A stretch of 64,000 nucleotides of DNA from Adineta steineri (GCA_905250115.1 CAJNOI010000284.1:18829-82828); one strand, 5' to 3'; counted from the first letter of the stretch, positions 35,526-48,429 are shown. Translations and numbers: made by a program. The notes: generated by a model not told the origin, from the sequence alone.

Positions 35526-38500
35526 ATGTCAAACTCACCGCTTGTTTGTTTGCCTGTTGAACTTCTGCATCGTATCCTTGATTATCTCGATGCGTACACT
35601 ATTGTTCTTTCGATCCGTTCGGTTTGCAGACAACTTCATGCGATTGTCAACTCTTATAATCGTTTTCAACTCCATTACAATTCAACTGACAACCCCACTT
35701 CAAAGAGATATCCTTCCTTTAAAATTATTTCTCGTCTCGTTCAACCTTTCAACGTCACTTCACTTATATTCTATGGCTCCAATGACAGCCAATGGTACAT
35801 CAATTTTTTTCTCTCAAACGTCAACATTAGTCAATTCACTAGACTTCGTTCATTGACTCTCTATAAAGTCAACTGCAATCAAATGAACGAATTTTTTCTT
35901 AATGCTACCATTAATTCTCTAGTTTCACTGACAGTCAATATGCGTGCGCGAGCGGACAATAATACAGCCTTATCAATCATCTTTCCAGTTGTCGTTCAAA
36001 CCAATCTTCAAAAACTACGTTTAATTGATCTGGATTTTATAACTAATCAAATAATGTGGCCTATCCAAAGTACATTAGAACAACTGACAGTCAGAGATTG
36101 TTCTTACCATCAATATTGTATCATTCTCTATAATTCACTCCGTTTAAGAACACTTGTTATCAGAAACTGTATTATGGACAAAACTGATCAAACGGTTTCT
36201 TCATATGCACTAACAACATTTGATTCTACAGGTATATACTGAAATATGCATCTTTTAAACGTCATCTGTTTCACTGTATACTTAGCAATTCTTTTCGGTT
36301 ACATAAAGTTCGGACTAGGCTCACAATCTGACCGGAACACACTCCTTGGATAGAAGTTTCAGCTCCCTAATAGTGTACTGCACTGTAAAATGGGCTTCTT
36401 TAAGCTTTTATAATAATGGTACGGAAATACTCATCGTTTGAACTTATATTAGGCTCACAAAGAGATTTCATTGAGACTAGTACAAGCCTAACAGGGTTTG
36501 TTTCCATCGATCTTTTTAGCTAAGTTATGATCAGATTAAACGAGTCCGAATAATGATTACGATTTGGGATAGTTTTCACTTAACAAAACAATTTTATCGC
36601 TTCCAACTCTTCTTTATTGGGCTGTGTTATACTGCCATATGTATTCTAGGTTGATCAAAGATATGAGATATGAGCACATTTTATTATTTGACTTAGTTAT
36701 AAACTTTAAATTAGTAACACGAAAAAGCTCTAATTGAAAAGTTTTTTGCATAGACGCTTAGGATAATGAAAAGACCAAAATTGAAAATATCGAAAAAGAA
36801 TATTAAAAGTATTTTTAGCACACCTGTATAGCCTTCATCCCTATTTTCGATAAAATCAATAGCTACCAATGAAAAATATCCACCTGAATAATCTATAACG
36901 TAAACATATCGAAGAAAAATATTTTCACTCTCCCTCAACTTCACTTGGACATTTTTTAGCTCATCATGTTCTCGAACATTTTTAATTTTCAGTCAAATTC
37001 AGGTTTACCAGTAAGAAATGAAATAGACCAAATTTTTGACTATCTGTTAGATTTTTTTATGAAAGAAAATTAAACACAGCTTGGAGAAAGTTCGATCATC
37101 TGTGTTAACTACTTGTAAACCACAGCTTTTCAAAAATATGTTAGAAGAGAGAATATCAAAACGAAACAAAATCAGCTATTTAAATGGTACATATCCTATG
37201 CTTTGATTTAACAGTGTATCTGCAATTGGATTCATTGACTATTGGTGACTGCAGACTATCGCCTCAAGAGCTGGAGTGCTTTCTTTCACTGACACCGTCA
37301 CTTAGTCATCTGAAACTGGTTTCATCTAGATCGAAACTTGATTCGATATTTGATGGTTCTTATTGGGAACAATTCATTCAAAAGAAACTACTTTTACTGA
37401 ATCAATTTCAATTTTCTCTTACTTGTACTAGCAAGAAATCCTGTGATACCGCTACTTTAGATTCACTTATCGTACCATTTCAAAGTCCGTTCTGGCTCAG
37501 CAACAAAAATTGGTTTGTTACTTGTGACTATATTCCACTAGCAATGAAAACTATACTTTATACAACACCGATCTGTACAGAGGTTGAAGTCCAAGCAGAA
37601 TCTCCTGTATTTGAAGTATCATCAACAAAACCTAATTGTCGCTTAATTTTGCATCGAAATTACAATATGAGCTATAACATCGAAAATGTGGTAAGTCTGA
37701 TACAACCTTCTTATACGTATAAGAATGGTCGTATGCTTTACAGATAACGAAATCCATATTTTTGGTATATCTCACAATTTTCTCGTATGAGCTGTTTTTG
37801 TAGAATAGAATGTTTACTTTTAGAATAAAGCTTGAACACATACGCAATATAGGTATTTCATGAAGTACGCTTACATTCTCAGTCGAATAGAATAAACGAA
37901 TTATATTATTTCAGTTGCACAAAAAAAATATGAATAGATCTTACTCATATTCTATACAAGATCATACAAATCACAATCTTTTGTGACGAGTTTCAGTACT
38001 GATTTCATCTATGATTCTTCACACCCGTTTGCATTTCATGATGTATATTGTTATGTTTTTACATAGGCATCCTTTGAATTAAATATTTCCCGCAATCAAA
38101 TTGGAGATAATTTGATACAATATGTAGCTGTGGCGCTACTAAACTACAAAGTGACATATTTTTCAAACTTCGTACACTGAAATTCACCTTTTATATATCA
38201 TTCAGACATTAACTACAGTTGATCTTTCACGTAATGAGATTGGCGACATTGGAGCACAGTATTTGGCAGCCACATTACAAAACCATCAAGTTAGATATCT
38301 CTCAGACACATTTAAATCATACTTATTTCTTATCTTATACACAGACACTTGTCACTCTGGATCTTTCCCACAATCGAATCGGAAACAAGGGAGCACTATA
38401 TCTTTATGATGCCTTAAAAGAAAACAAAGTAAACATTCAACATTTCTCATTTCTCATAAGTATCGTCATTCTTCGGTATAGACACTTATTGAATTGAACC

Positions 38501-41216
38501 TTGAATGCAATCTTGGTAGCTATTGTGCAATTGTGAGTCTAATAATTCAAATACGAAATGATAAAGTAATCCCTTTCCTCTAGATTTCTTCTCATACCTT
38601 CTTACTTTTCTTTGAAGACAATCACTAAAATCGATCTTAGTGGGAAGAGTATCGATGACATTGGGATGAAGTTTTTGACTCATACACTAATCAACAATAA
38701 AGTAACATCATTTCTCTATTTGTTTCTCTGATGATCATAGTTTCGTTATGATATAGACAATCATTGAGTTGAACCTTTCACAGAATAAAATCGGAGATAT
38801 TGGAACAAAACATTTTGCGAATGCATTAAAAGACAACAAAGTGATAGTTGACTCACATTTGATATCATAATTATTTTTACTTTTTCTGCATAGGTACTCA
38901 CTACTCTTAACCTTTCCCACAATGAAATCGGTAGCAATGGAATACAATATCTTTATGATGCCTGCAAAGAGAATAAAGTAGACCTTCAACACTTCTCATT
39001 TATCTTATTTTAGTATCGTTATTCTTTAACATAGACACTTATTAAATTGAACCTCAAAGGAAATCCTGGTAGGTACTGTACAACTGTGAGTGCAGCAATT
39101 CAAATATACAATGATAAAGTAATTCGTTTCTTCGAGATTCTTTCTCATAAGTTTTTACTTTTTCTGAAGACAATCACTAAAATGGATCTTCACGAAAACA
39201 GTATCGATGACATCAGGATGAAATTTTTGGCTGATGCACTATACAACAATGAAGTAACATCATTTCTCATTTATTCCATTGATGATCATGGTTTCATTGT
39301 GGTATAGACAATCATTGAGTTGGACCTTTCGAAGAATCGCATTGGAGACACAGGAATTCTATANNNNNNNNNNGACACAGGAATTCTATATTTAGCTGAT
39401 GCATTAAAAAACAACAAAGTGATATCTGACTCACATTTGATTTCATAATCATTTCTATATTTCGTTCATAGGTACTCACTACTCTTAACCTTTCCCACAA
39501 TGAAATCGGTAACAATGGAATACAATATCTTTATGATGCCTTCAAAGAAAACAAAGTAAACCTTCAACACTTCTTATTTCTCTTAAATATCGTCATTGTT
39601 TCTTATAGACACTTATTAAACTGAACCTCGAAGAAAATCCTGGTAGGTACTGTACAACTGTGAGCGCAGCAATTCAAATACGAAATAATAAAGTAATTCA
39701 TTTCTTCTAGATTTCTTCTCATAACTTTTTACTTTTTTTTGAAGACAATCACTAAAATCGATCTTTCCTGGAAGAGTATTGATGACATTGGGATGAAGTT
39801 TTTGACTGATGCACTATACAACAATGAAGTAGTATCATTTCTCTATTTGTTACATTGATGATCATAGTTTCATTGTGTTATAGACAATCACTGAATTGAA
39901 TCTTGAGCAAAATAAAATAAGTGACATTGGAATTCAATATTTAGCTGATGCATTACAAAACAACAAAGTGATTATTAATTTGCGTACATTTTCGTCATAG
40001 TGAAGTTTATATTTTCTCACAGACATTAACGATACTAAATCTCTTGAGGAATCAAATAGGATATATTGGAGCAAAATACTTAAATGGTCTATTACAAACA
40101 AACCAGGTGAATTTTATTTTAAAATTTTCCTATCCTAATGAATATTTTTTCATTTGACACAGATGATGACTATGATAAATCTTTCGGAGAATCATATTGA
40201 AGACACTGGAACTCAATATTTAGCTAATGCATTACAAAATAACGCAGTAATTTATTATCTCAATTTATTTAAGTATCATTTAGAGTTTTGATTGTGACAT
40301 AGACAATCACGGAATTGAATCTATCGCGTAATGAAATAAGCGATATCGGAGTACAATATTTAGCTGATATGCTACGAAACAATACTGTAAAATGTTTTTT
40401 TTCCTTATTTGATTATTATTGTTGATATTGTTGTTTTTGAATAGACACTAGTTACACTAGATCTTTCGAACAATGCAATTGAAGATATTGGGGCACAGGA
40501 ACTATTTAATTCATTGGAAACCAACAAAGTTCGTTTGTGAGATGATGTCTTCGTTTTAACTAGTTTTATTTATCCTACAGACAATAATGAAGGTGAGACT
40601 AGATTATAACAAGAGTAAATATTGTGAAGCTATTGGAATAGCAATTGGAATTCGGAACGATAAGGTCTTTTACGATTGATCGACTTTCTACTTAATGTTT
40701 TACTTTTTTTTCTAACAGACACTCACCAGTATAGATCTTCGATGGCACCAGTATGGAGACAATGAAATAAAATTATTAGCAAATGAATTATACAACAACA
40801 AAGTAAGATCTTTTGTTATCTAATATAATTAATGATTATATTTTTTGCTGTGAAATAGACAATCACTTACATGAACCTTCGGGAAAATAAAATTAGTGAC
40901 ACTGGAATAAAATATCTAGCTAATGCATTAAAAGACAACAAAGTGATAGCTCACTCACACTTGATATCATAATTATTTTTATTTTTATTTCATAGGTACT
41001 CACCATTCTCGAACTCTCCTACAATCAAATCAGTAACAATGGATTGCAATGCCTTGATGATGCCTTAAAAGAAAACAAAGTAAACCTTCAACACTTCTCA
41101 TTTATCTTAAGTATCGTTATTCTTTAACATAGACACTTATTAAATTGAACCTAGAAGGAAATTCTGGTAGCTATTATACAACTGTGAGTGCAGCAATTCA
41201 AATACGAAATGATAAA
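35526..41216 (+). CDS. F-box protein with 23 ribonuclease-inhibitor-type LRR exons
   Basis: Exon 1 (35526-36231) opens with an F-box (L-P-V-E-L-L-H-R-I-L-D-Y-L-D, residues about 8-21) and continues with degenerate LRR-like text. Exon 2 (37215-37690) joins in phase 1 and contains L-D-S-L-T-I-G-D-C. From 38067 come 23 exons of 84 bp, each one 28-residue LRR (T-L-x-x-L-x-L-S-x-N-x-I-x-D-x-G), all phase 0. Predicted product about 1,035 residues. F-box proteins act as substrate adaptors of SCF ubiquitin ligases, and RI-type LRRs bind partner proteins, as in NLRC3. No NACHT domain is seen. No stop is found after the last good LRR: a decayed LRR follows at 41269-41352, and the next coding exon is the caspase-like one at 42053, also phase 0. 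Whether F-box and LRR parts belong together rests on phase and spacing only. Confidence 0.65.
38067..41216 (+). repeat. Array of 84-bp LRR exons, one LRR per exon
   Basis: Exon starts: 38067, 38206, 38345, 38482, 38618, 38757, 38894, 39035, 39170, 39308, 39472, 39609, 39745, 39884, 40023, 40163, 40303, 40445, 40581, 40719, 40859, 40996, 41133. Each is 84 bp except 39308, which carries a 27-bp assembly artefact. Introns are 50-80 bp, begin mostly GTRA and end (T/C)AG/ACA or TAG/GTA. A higher-order unit of four exons recurs about every 550 bp: L-S-H-N-x-I type, then L-x-x-N-P-G type, then I-T-K-x-D-L type, then I-I-E-L-x-L type. Introns within the units are similar too, so whole four-exon blocks were duplicated. 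Confidence 0.85.
39364..39373. other. 10-N gap inside an LRR exon, flanked by a 17-bp direct repeat
   Basis: GACACAGGAATTCTATA occurs immediately before (39347-39363) and immediately after (39374-39390) ten N. Removing ten N plus one 17-bp copy restores the exon to exactly 84 bp and keeps it in frame. The gap is therefore two contig ends that overlap and were not merged. Confidence 0.9.
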
Positions 41217-41268
41217 GTAGGTCGTTTTTTTCAAATTCCTTTGCACAGTTTTTTACCTTTGTCAGGAG

Positions 41269-41352
41269 ATAATCACTAAAATGGATCTTCGCTGAAAGAG
41301 TATTGATGACATTGAGTTGAAATTTTTGACTGATGTGTTATACAATCATGTT
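41269..41352 (+). pseudogene. Decayed 24th LRR exon
   Basis: Clearly homologous to the I-T-K-x-D-L type LRR exons (I-T-K-M-D-L-R, then S-I-D-D-I). It has a TGA within the repeat, and the usual donor after the last codons is replaced by TGTT. Splicing would have to skip it. Confidence 0.7.
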
Positions 41353-42052
41353 AAATTAGGAAAAAGTTTGCTGAGATCGAAAGAAGGTGACAACTGTACA
41401 TATGAAATCTGTCTTTCGAAATTCGACTCTATACGGGAGCTATAAAACTGCGAAAAAGATGATAATTAAAAGCTGAGAATGTCATTATACGGCAATATAT
41501 TTAGATTCATTATTTCTTGCTTTTCTGCTCATCAAAAATAGGTACACCGGATTTAAATTCATTATGATGTCTTCTTCGTGAGCCTTACATTGAGAATTAG
41601 TAGATATCATATGAAATTGTATTCGAACACATTTGTAGTTTGTGTAGTCAGCCAAGTTCTCCACTGGACCTTGGATAGGATAGAATTCTAGTTTTTATCT
41701 TTGCTTCACCTTCACTCTTACTCTTCTTTATGTTGCATGATTAAATCACTGAAAATAAGAGTAGTGTTACTCACGAAAGTATTTCGTTGTAGCTTGATAA
41801 GCTATTTAAAGGACGTTTGGCTACGAACATTTTATTATTCGTATCCATATCGAAAGCTCTTTTAAACGTATCTTTTTTGTAACAATGTGTCATTAATTAA
41901 ATTCTAATCAAATACACCAGTCTGTACAATGTAAAAACAGCAGTTTTCACAAGCTCTGTAGATTCAAACAGAAGTCTCAACAGACAGTACTTCTAGTCTC
42001 GTCCGTTTTTTTTATAAAAATTTAACGAATCGCTGTAAATTTATATATATAG

Positions 42053-44556
42053 ATTACGGTTCCCGGATTTTCAACATCAAATAACTCAATTCATACAAAA
42101 CGAGCTCTTCTCATTGGCAACAATAAATACAAGAAAAATAGTCAACTTCAATATTGTATCAATGATGCTGAAGATCTTGCTAACAAATTATATAAAATTG
42201 ACTTTGAAATCACAATTGGTACTAATTTGACATATGAACAGATGGATAGAATTATCGAAACGTTTAACGATAAGATAAATCCAGGTGATCTTGTTCTTTT
42301 CTTTTTTGCCGGTCACGGATGTCAATGGAGTCATCTAAATTTTCTTATGCCCATTGATGACGATCGAATTAAAACAAATACTGATCTGGAATATCGAGCA
42401 ATAAATGCTCAAGTTACGCTTGAAAAGATTATCAATCGTCGTCCATCAGCAGCTATATTTCTTCTTGATTGTTATCGAAATAGTTTTGTATGCGAATCAT
42501 CAAATTTTAATGGTCTTTCAAATATGCGACCGATTGGTCATTCATTTATTGGTTTTGCAATGACAGCAAATAAAGTTGCATTAGATAAATCAAAAAATGG
42601 TCGAAATGGTTTATTTACATCTCATCTTCTTCAACATATTGATCAACCGAATTTAACTATTGGTGAAATAATGTATGGTGTCTGTAATGGTATGATGAAT
42701 GAAACAAATAATGATCAATGTCCATTTCGAGTATCTTCGCTTCGACGGAAAGTTTATTTGAATCAACAATTTCCAATTGGTAAGTCTGAAATAATTTTGA
42801 ATCGCTATAAATATAGAAAATACAGCGTGTCCGCAAAGTCATTTAAAAAAAGCTTTTTAGTATAGCTTTACTGTTCTATTTGGTTCTATTAGATTTTTTT
42901 AAAATTAATTCGACATATTTGTAAGGATTATTTCAAGAAAACAAAGTTAAAATAATTCTATATCATTATAAATAATGTTGACAATTCTTGTCTCATCCAT
43001 TTTATTGATTTCGATGCGAGTGAGATTAGTTCTTGATACTTTAACATCTATTTAAAAAATCATCACAATATCACTTTATGTGCTGTTTTTATTCTCATAG
43101 ATAAATATCTTCAACTTCGTTCTCATTTATCTATAGAATTTATCAATCTTCTATATTTGCAAATTAATTTTATTTCTTTTTGGTTAAAATAAGAAGAATT
43201 CTATTCAAGTCTAATTTATGTCTCTTTCATTTTTCATTCTTAAGAATCTTTGTTAAACAAAAAACGAAAATTGTGACAATGTTCTTGAAGAGTTCTTATT
43301 AAAATGTTTGTAGAATTTGGTTTTGTTTATCAGGAGTTTATAGAACAAGAAACTTGTTTGTGAAATAGTTTTCAAAGATAAAAACAATTAAATATTTTTC
43401 ACGTTTTACTTCACAAATACAAAAACAATTTTATTAAATAAGTTTTAAATTAAATTAATTCAAATCATTTTTACTTTGTTTTATTATCACCCTCTCAACA
43501 TACTAATTCAACAAAACAAACTCTCAACATTCATTTTTATACAAACTATCATTTTTATTTTATTACATTTATTCATCAACTTCATTCAAATATTTAAGAT
43601 TTATTTTTCTTTTAGGACAATCAATTCTTCTCAATCATATTAATATCAACACTAAATGGAGACGACACGGAATTACTATGGCTGGAGGAAATGGACATGG
43701 TAATCAATTAAATCAACTCTTTCAACCTCAAGGTATCTATGTTGATGACGATGATCAAACTATTTATATTGCTGATTCTGGGAATGATCGTATTGTTGAA
43801 TGGAAATATGGAGCAAAGAATGATCAAGTCGTTGCAGGTGGAAATGGGCATGGAAATGGAAGTGACCAATTGAATGAACCAGCAAATGTGATTGTTGATA
43901 AAAAGAATGATTCTCTCATCATTTGTGATCGACTGAACCGACGCGTGGTACGATGGTCTCGTCAAGATGGTACAAATGGAGAAACAATCATTTCTAACAT
44001 TGATTGTTGGGGATTAATAATGGACAAAAATGAAGATCTTTATGTCTCTGATTGGAAGAAGCATGAAGTGAGACGATGGAAACAAGGAGAGACAGAAGGA
44101 ACAATAGTAGCAGGTGGGAAAGGAGAAGGAAATCTTCTCAATCAACTCAATCATCCTACTCATATCTGCGTTGATGAACATCATTCAGTTTATGTGTCGG
44201 ATTGGAGGAATCATCGTGTGATGAAATGGATGAAAGGTGCAAAAGAAGGTATTGTTGTTGCTGGTGGAAAAGGTAAGGGGAATAGTTTGACACAATTGTC
44301 TAATCCTCGAGGAGTGATTGTCGATCATTTGGGTAATGTTTATGTGGCTGATATGTCGAATGAGCGAATAATGCGTTGGTGTGAAGGCTCTAAGGAAGGT
44401 AGTATTGTTGTTGGTGGAAATGGAAGAGGAGAACAATCAAATCAGTTCAAATATCCCGCAGATTTATCATTCGATATTGGAGGTAATCTTTATGTTGTTG
44501 ATTGTCATAATCATCGAATACAAAAATTTGAAATTGATGATAAAACGAACAGTTAA
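42053..44556 (+). CDS. Caspase-like peptidase (C14)-NHL propeller fusion
   Basis: Exon 42053-42779 follows an acceptor TATATAG and opens I-T-V-P-G-F-S. Then comes a caspase-like fold: R-A-L-L-I-G-N-N-K-Y, D-A-E-D-L, the catalytic His in F-F-A-G-H-G, and the catalytic Cys in F-L-L-D-C-Y-R. These fit the metacaspase/paracaspase-like C14 group with the dyad intact. A phase-1 donor (ATTG/GTAAGT) joins exon 43616-44556, which encodes about six NHL blades (M-A-G-G-N-G-H-G-N-Q-L-N-Q) and ends at a stop near 44556. Combined length about 555 residues from 42053. No first exon with an ATG is identified. Either a short 5' exon lies in 41353-42052, or this is the C-terminal part of the F-box/LRR gene, since the phase-0 join is compatible. 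The propeller is probably the ligand-sensing part and the C14 domain the effector. Confidence 0.75.
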
Positions 44557-45712
44557 ACTTTTTATGAAAGTATTTTTGCTTATTTTATTTTAAAAAGAAG
44601 TAAATATAAGAATTCGAAATGAATTTTTATTAATAATTAAATTAAGTTTGATTTATTCGTAAATATCTGTTCTGATGCGTAATTTGTTAAAATAAATACG
44701 TAAATCGAATCTCGTTAATCAACAAAAACACCTGATGGACGATTTTACTGCTGAATGACGAATCAATAAAATAATTCTTCATTCAGTTTTAGTCATTTTT
44801 AGATTGTGAGTACAAAGAATGTATCCTGATATATCCATACTGTATTCGCATCTACATCTTTTCTAAACAGAGAATCAAGATAAGAAACTATGATATAACA
44901 AAAGTCATATCGAAATCTTCATTCAAATTTCCATTCCATAGTTCAACAAAAAATATTAATGCAAAGATCTTCAGAAAATTTCAAAAAACGTTTTTGGTGT
45001 AACAGACATCATTGGTATACGGAGTATATATCATATCGATTCATTCAACAGCAATTTATACTATACCATATCCATTTGAGATATCTGAATTTCTATCACA
45101 TAATATCAGATGTAATAATGGTTCAATCGATCATCATGTGTTAACAGAACAGAGTCAATAGTAGTTCCCTAATATGAATTCATTAACACTCGGATACCCA
45201 AATCTGTTTCTTGACACGTATATTAGAACAAAATATTCACATACAAAAATATCTTCAAAGTATGATCAATTTATCAAGTATAAAACATCAGATGCATTGA
45301 AAGAAATATTAATATCTGATCTATCTAATTTAATATATTATACAGAAATTTAAATGAACCAGATACTTTATATTTAGTCAAACATTTACCCAAATTATCT
45401 TACGTAGTAGCTAACGTCTATGCAAAATATTATGAAATAATGATTTTTTTATATTTACTCAATGTGAATATCATTCGTTTTACATAAAAATGCATAAATC
45501 CAAGAGAACAAAAGCGAGACTTCGTTTACTTTACTCGGAATTTGAAGTATCGCTTATTTTCTCTTAGTCGTATTGCTCACTCGCGGAATCTATTGTGATT
45601 TGCACTCTATGATTTGTATATGGTAATTATACATTTATTTGCATATACAATCTTATTTGAACTAGTTTGTACTTAAATAGCTATAGACAGTGTAAGAACA
45701 AAATAAATTTTT
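44557..45712. other. Intergenic, no gene recognised
   Basis: The first 100 bp is the 3' flank, homologous to that of the ART-NHL gene (TATTTTTGCTTATTTTA then AAATGAATTTTTATT). The rest is AT-rich with no convincing coding frame or hairpin element. Confidence 0.5.
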
Positions 45713-47587
45713 TTACCACCATAAGCATAGTTCAAGCCATCGACGTTCAATATTATAATTATCAAGTAATTTTTCATTATCGATCATTGTTATCAATTGA
45801 TTGATCATTGCATTATCACCATAAAACATCAGTGAGAAAAGATGATTGTTACTAATTCTGTTTGACAACAAAGTTTGTACAAATGATATGAGAGCATCCC
45901 CTCTGCTCTGAATTTCAAGACATTCCATTCGAGGAAAAAGCTTATTGATTAGTTGAACAGTGGTAAGTGCAAGTTTATCAGTTATTATTACATTTTGCAC
46001 ATTATTATTGCATACCAAATCAGCTGTATTAGTTTGTTGATCTGATGATACTTCCATTTCAGATGATGGTCGTACGTCAAGAATCAGTTTTTGAACATTA
46101 GGCATACGATTAAGAAGTTTCACAAAATTGTTCAATAATTGATTGTTAAATGGAATCTTTAAATAAGTAATATTTGTCAAAATTATAATATGACTTAGAT
46201 TATCAATGAATGAGTCAATATTGATCGTATAATAATTATCTATAAGTTCCAATGCAGTTACATAAGGAAATTGAAAGGGAAAATTGGCAACAATATTTCG
46301 ATTTTTCATACTAATGCCTGGCCCAGAAGATAGATAGAAGACTGGATCTTGGTACAAACATATGTTATTATCTAAAGGTCCATCAATTTGACAACAGTAT
46401 CGCCTAAAAGAAAAGAATCATTAGCTCACAACAATAAGTGTTTTCTTTCATTGATTATACCGGCGCATTTGAGTTGAATAGAATGCTAAATGTACTTCTT
46501 GAGAAAACTGATAATAATGGCTATGGGCAAAAAACAATTGTCGTTCGATCCAAAATGGCGAAGAAAATTCATCAAGTAATGTTCGACAGCGACTATTTCC
46601 ATCAGCATCTTTAATTAATGGACCATGGTAATCAAAGAGAAACGTACGCAACCGTGGTATATGACGTAAAATTAATTGTTGCCACTGATAAGCATTGGAT
46701 AGGGCAGTTTTATCATTAATTGAAATGCGTAAGAATTCAAGTTCAGAACCAACGATTGCAATGAATGATGCGAATTCATCAAATGATAAAGTTCAATAAC
46801 TTAAAGAAATACTAGTTAGATTGCGTGGCAGTATAAATTGTTCTAGTGGTATGTAATCACTGAACAATGTATTCTCAACTGACAAACGACGAAGTCGAGG
46901 TGTATATGACAGAAGATTGTAAATACGTGGAAGATGACATGGACTATCAAAGGCGAGATACTCAAGAGTCATACTTCGTTGACTGTCGCTCGTAGCCAGG
47001 GGAAACAGAAATCTAGAACCCCAGTTCGAACACAAAATTTGGGCATATCGTAAAACAGGTAGACGAAATATTGATTGAAAAATAATAAATAGTTCATTAC
47101 ATTCGTAACAAAAGATTGTGAAAGAGAAGAGTCGAGGTAATTGGGCTAAACTAATAAGAATAGGACCACTATGATCTATATTAAGATGATTGAGTATCAA
47201 TGATTCGAGACGATTGAATGATGTGTCAACAGGAAATGATGTAAAGAAATTTTTGATGAAAAATGTCTCTGATAATTGTAATGAAATAATTCGATTCATA
47301 TATGGACGGATAATATTGATCGAACGTCTGTTAAAATTCGATTTAGACATAAATGAAATATTTAATTTGAGAAGGAAATAAGAACTAGTAACGAGATGTT
47401 GGATACGGTTATTAAGATTAGAAAAAGCTTCGAATATATGATAACCATCAAGAAAATCGAAAATATCGAGTAAAAGTTCATTTGACAGATCTTCAAAATG
47501 CGTTGCTAGACGATGGCAAAACACAGTTTTCGAATTTCGTTTAGGTGCATTCAAGCAGTGATTGGAGTTGACTCTTGAAATATTCAT
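45713..47587 (-). CDS. F-box protein with C-terminal leucine-rich region, one in-frame TGA
   Basis: Exons 47587-46461 and 46403-45713 (57-bp intron, phase 2) form 605 codons if one TGA at 46793-46795 is passed. Residues about 32-45 are an F-box (E-D-L-S-N-E-L-L-L-D-I-F-D-F-L-D). The rest is leucine-rich text with irregular LRR-like spacing (R-L-E-S-L-I-L-N-H-L, Y-L-K-I-P-F). This domain plan is typical of the F-box family expanded in bdelloids, with SCF substrate-adaptor function inferred from the F-box only. The text after the TGA reads T-L-S-F-D-E-F-A-S-F-I in the same frame and stays open for over 300 codons, so the lesion is single. If real it leaves a 264-residue product. It lies convergent to the caspase-NHL gene. 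Confidence 0.75.
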
Positions 47588-48429
47588 TTAAAAGAGAATG
47601 TATTTTATTTTTTTTAAACTTACCTTTTCATCTTCACTTTCAGCTATTCAACTAAGTGATTATTTTCAATGATGGTGATGAATTTATAATATTACGTTAA
47701 AAGAGAAGCATTTTTTTCTATACGACTGAATCAAGCAACACTATGGACGAGAAAATTAATCTGTGCGCCGTCGCAAGATGTTAGTTCAAAGTTGAATGAT
47801 ATGGAAATAGAAATGTTTTCGATCGGTCAGTAAATATGTGAATAAACGGAGCTTGTGAGTGGATGATAAATGAGTGGCTCGATCTAGTATGACGATGATT
47901 GATAACCCATTTTTGTTTATTCCAAGATGGAGACTGAAATTTCTCTAAACTTGGCATGAGATAAACAATTTCCTTTCATCGATTAGTATTCAAATAAGCA
48001 CATATTCTCTCGATGTAACAAATATCTATGAGATTGTTAGAAGTATGCTGAAGAAAGTACTCAAAACATTTCCAATCAATTTTATATATATATTTGAAGT
48101 TCCAAAAAGTTCTTCATACTACTCACCACGCGATGGTGAATCGTTCCAAGGCACTTCACCCTTCCATTTTCTTCTTAAAACCAAAGAATTACCACGTATT
48201 CTCAATACATATTTGTGGTTTGAATATTTATAGTGATACATCATTGATAAAGTTTCCCTCGGTATGTTAATTTAGAGTATTTTAAAAATGGCATCCAAGA
48301 AATCAGTTTTGAGATTAGACGACGATTTAATTACTTTTTTTCCATGACATGAACAGAAAGATGGGAAAGACAAAACATAATAAACGAATCTTTCAAGTAA
48401 TGATGTGAAAGCATTCGATTTGATGCCAT

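Noticed and set aside
38067..41216. Regular ~137-bp periodicity that could suggest a CRISPR array or satellite
   Set aside because: The repeats are coding LRR exons with GT-AG introns. Unit length is far above CRISPR size and spacers are not unique.
20385..46795. TGA reassigned as a sense codon (Sec or Trp)
   Set aside because: Several intact genes here end with TGA (for example the sacsin-like gene at 52980-52982). There is no SECIS-like hairpin that I can see, and tryptophan is encoded by TGG throughout.
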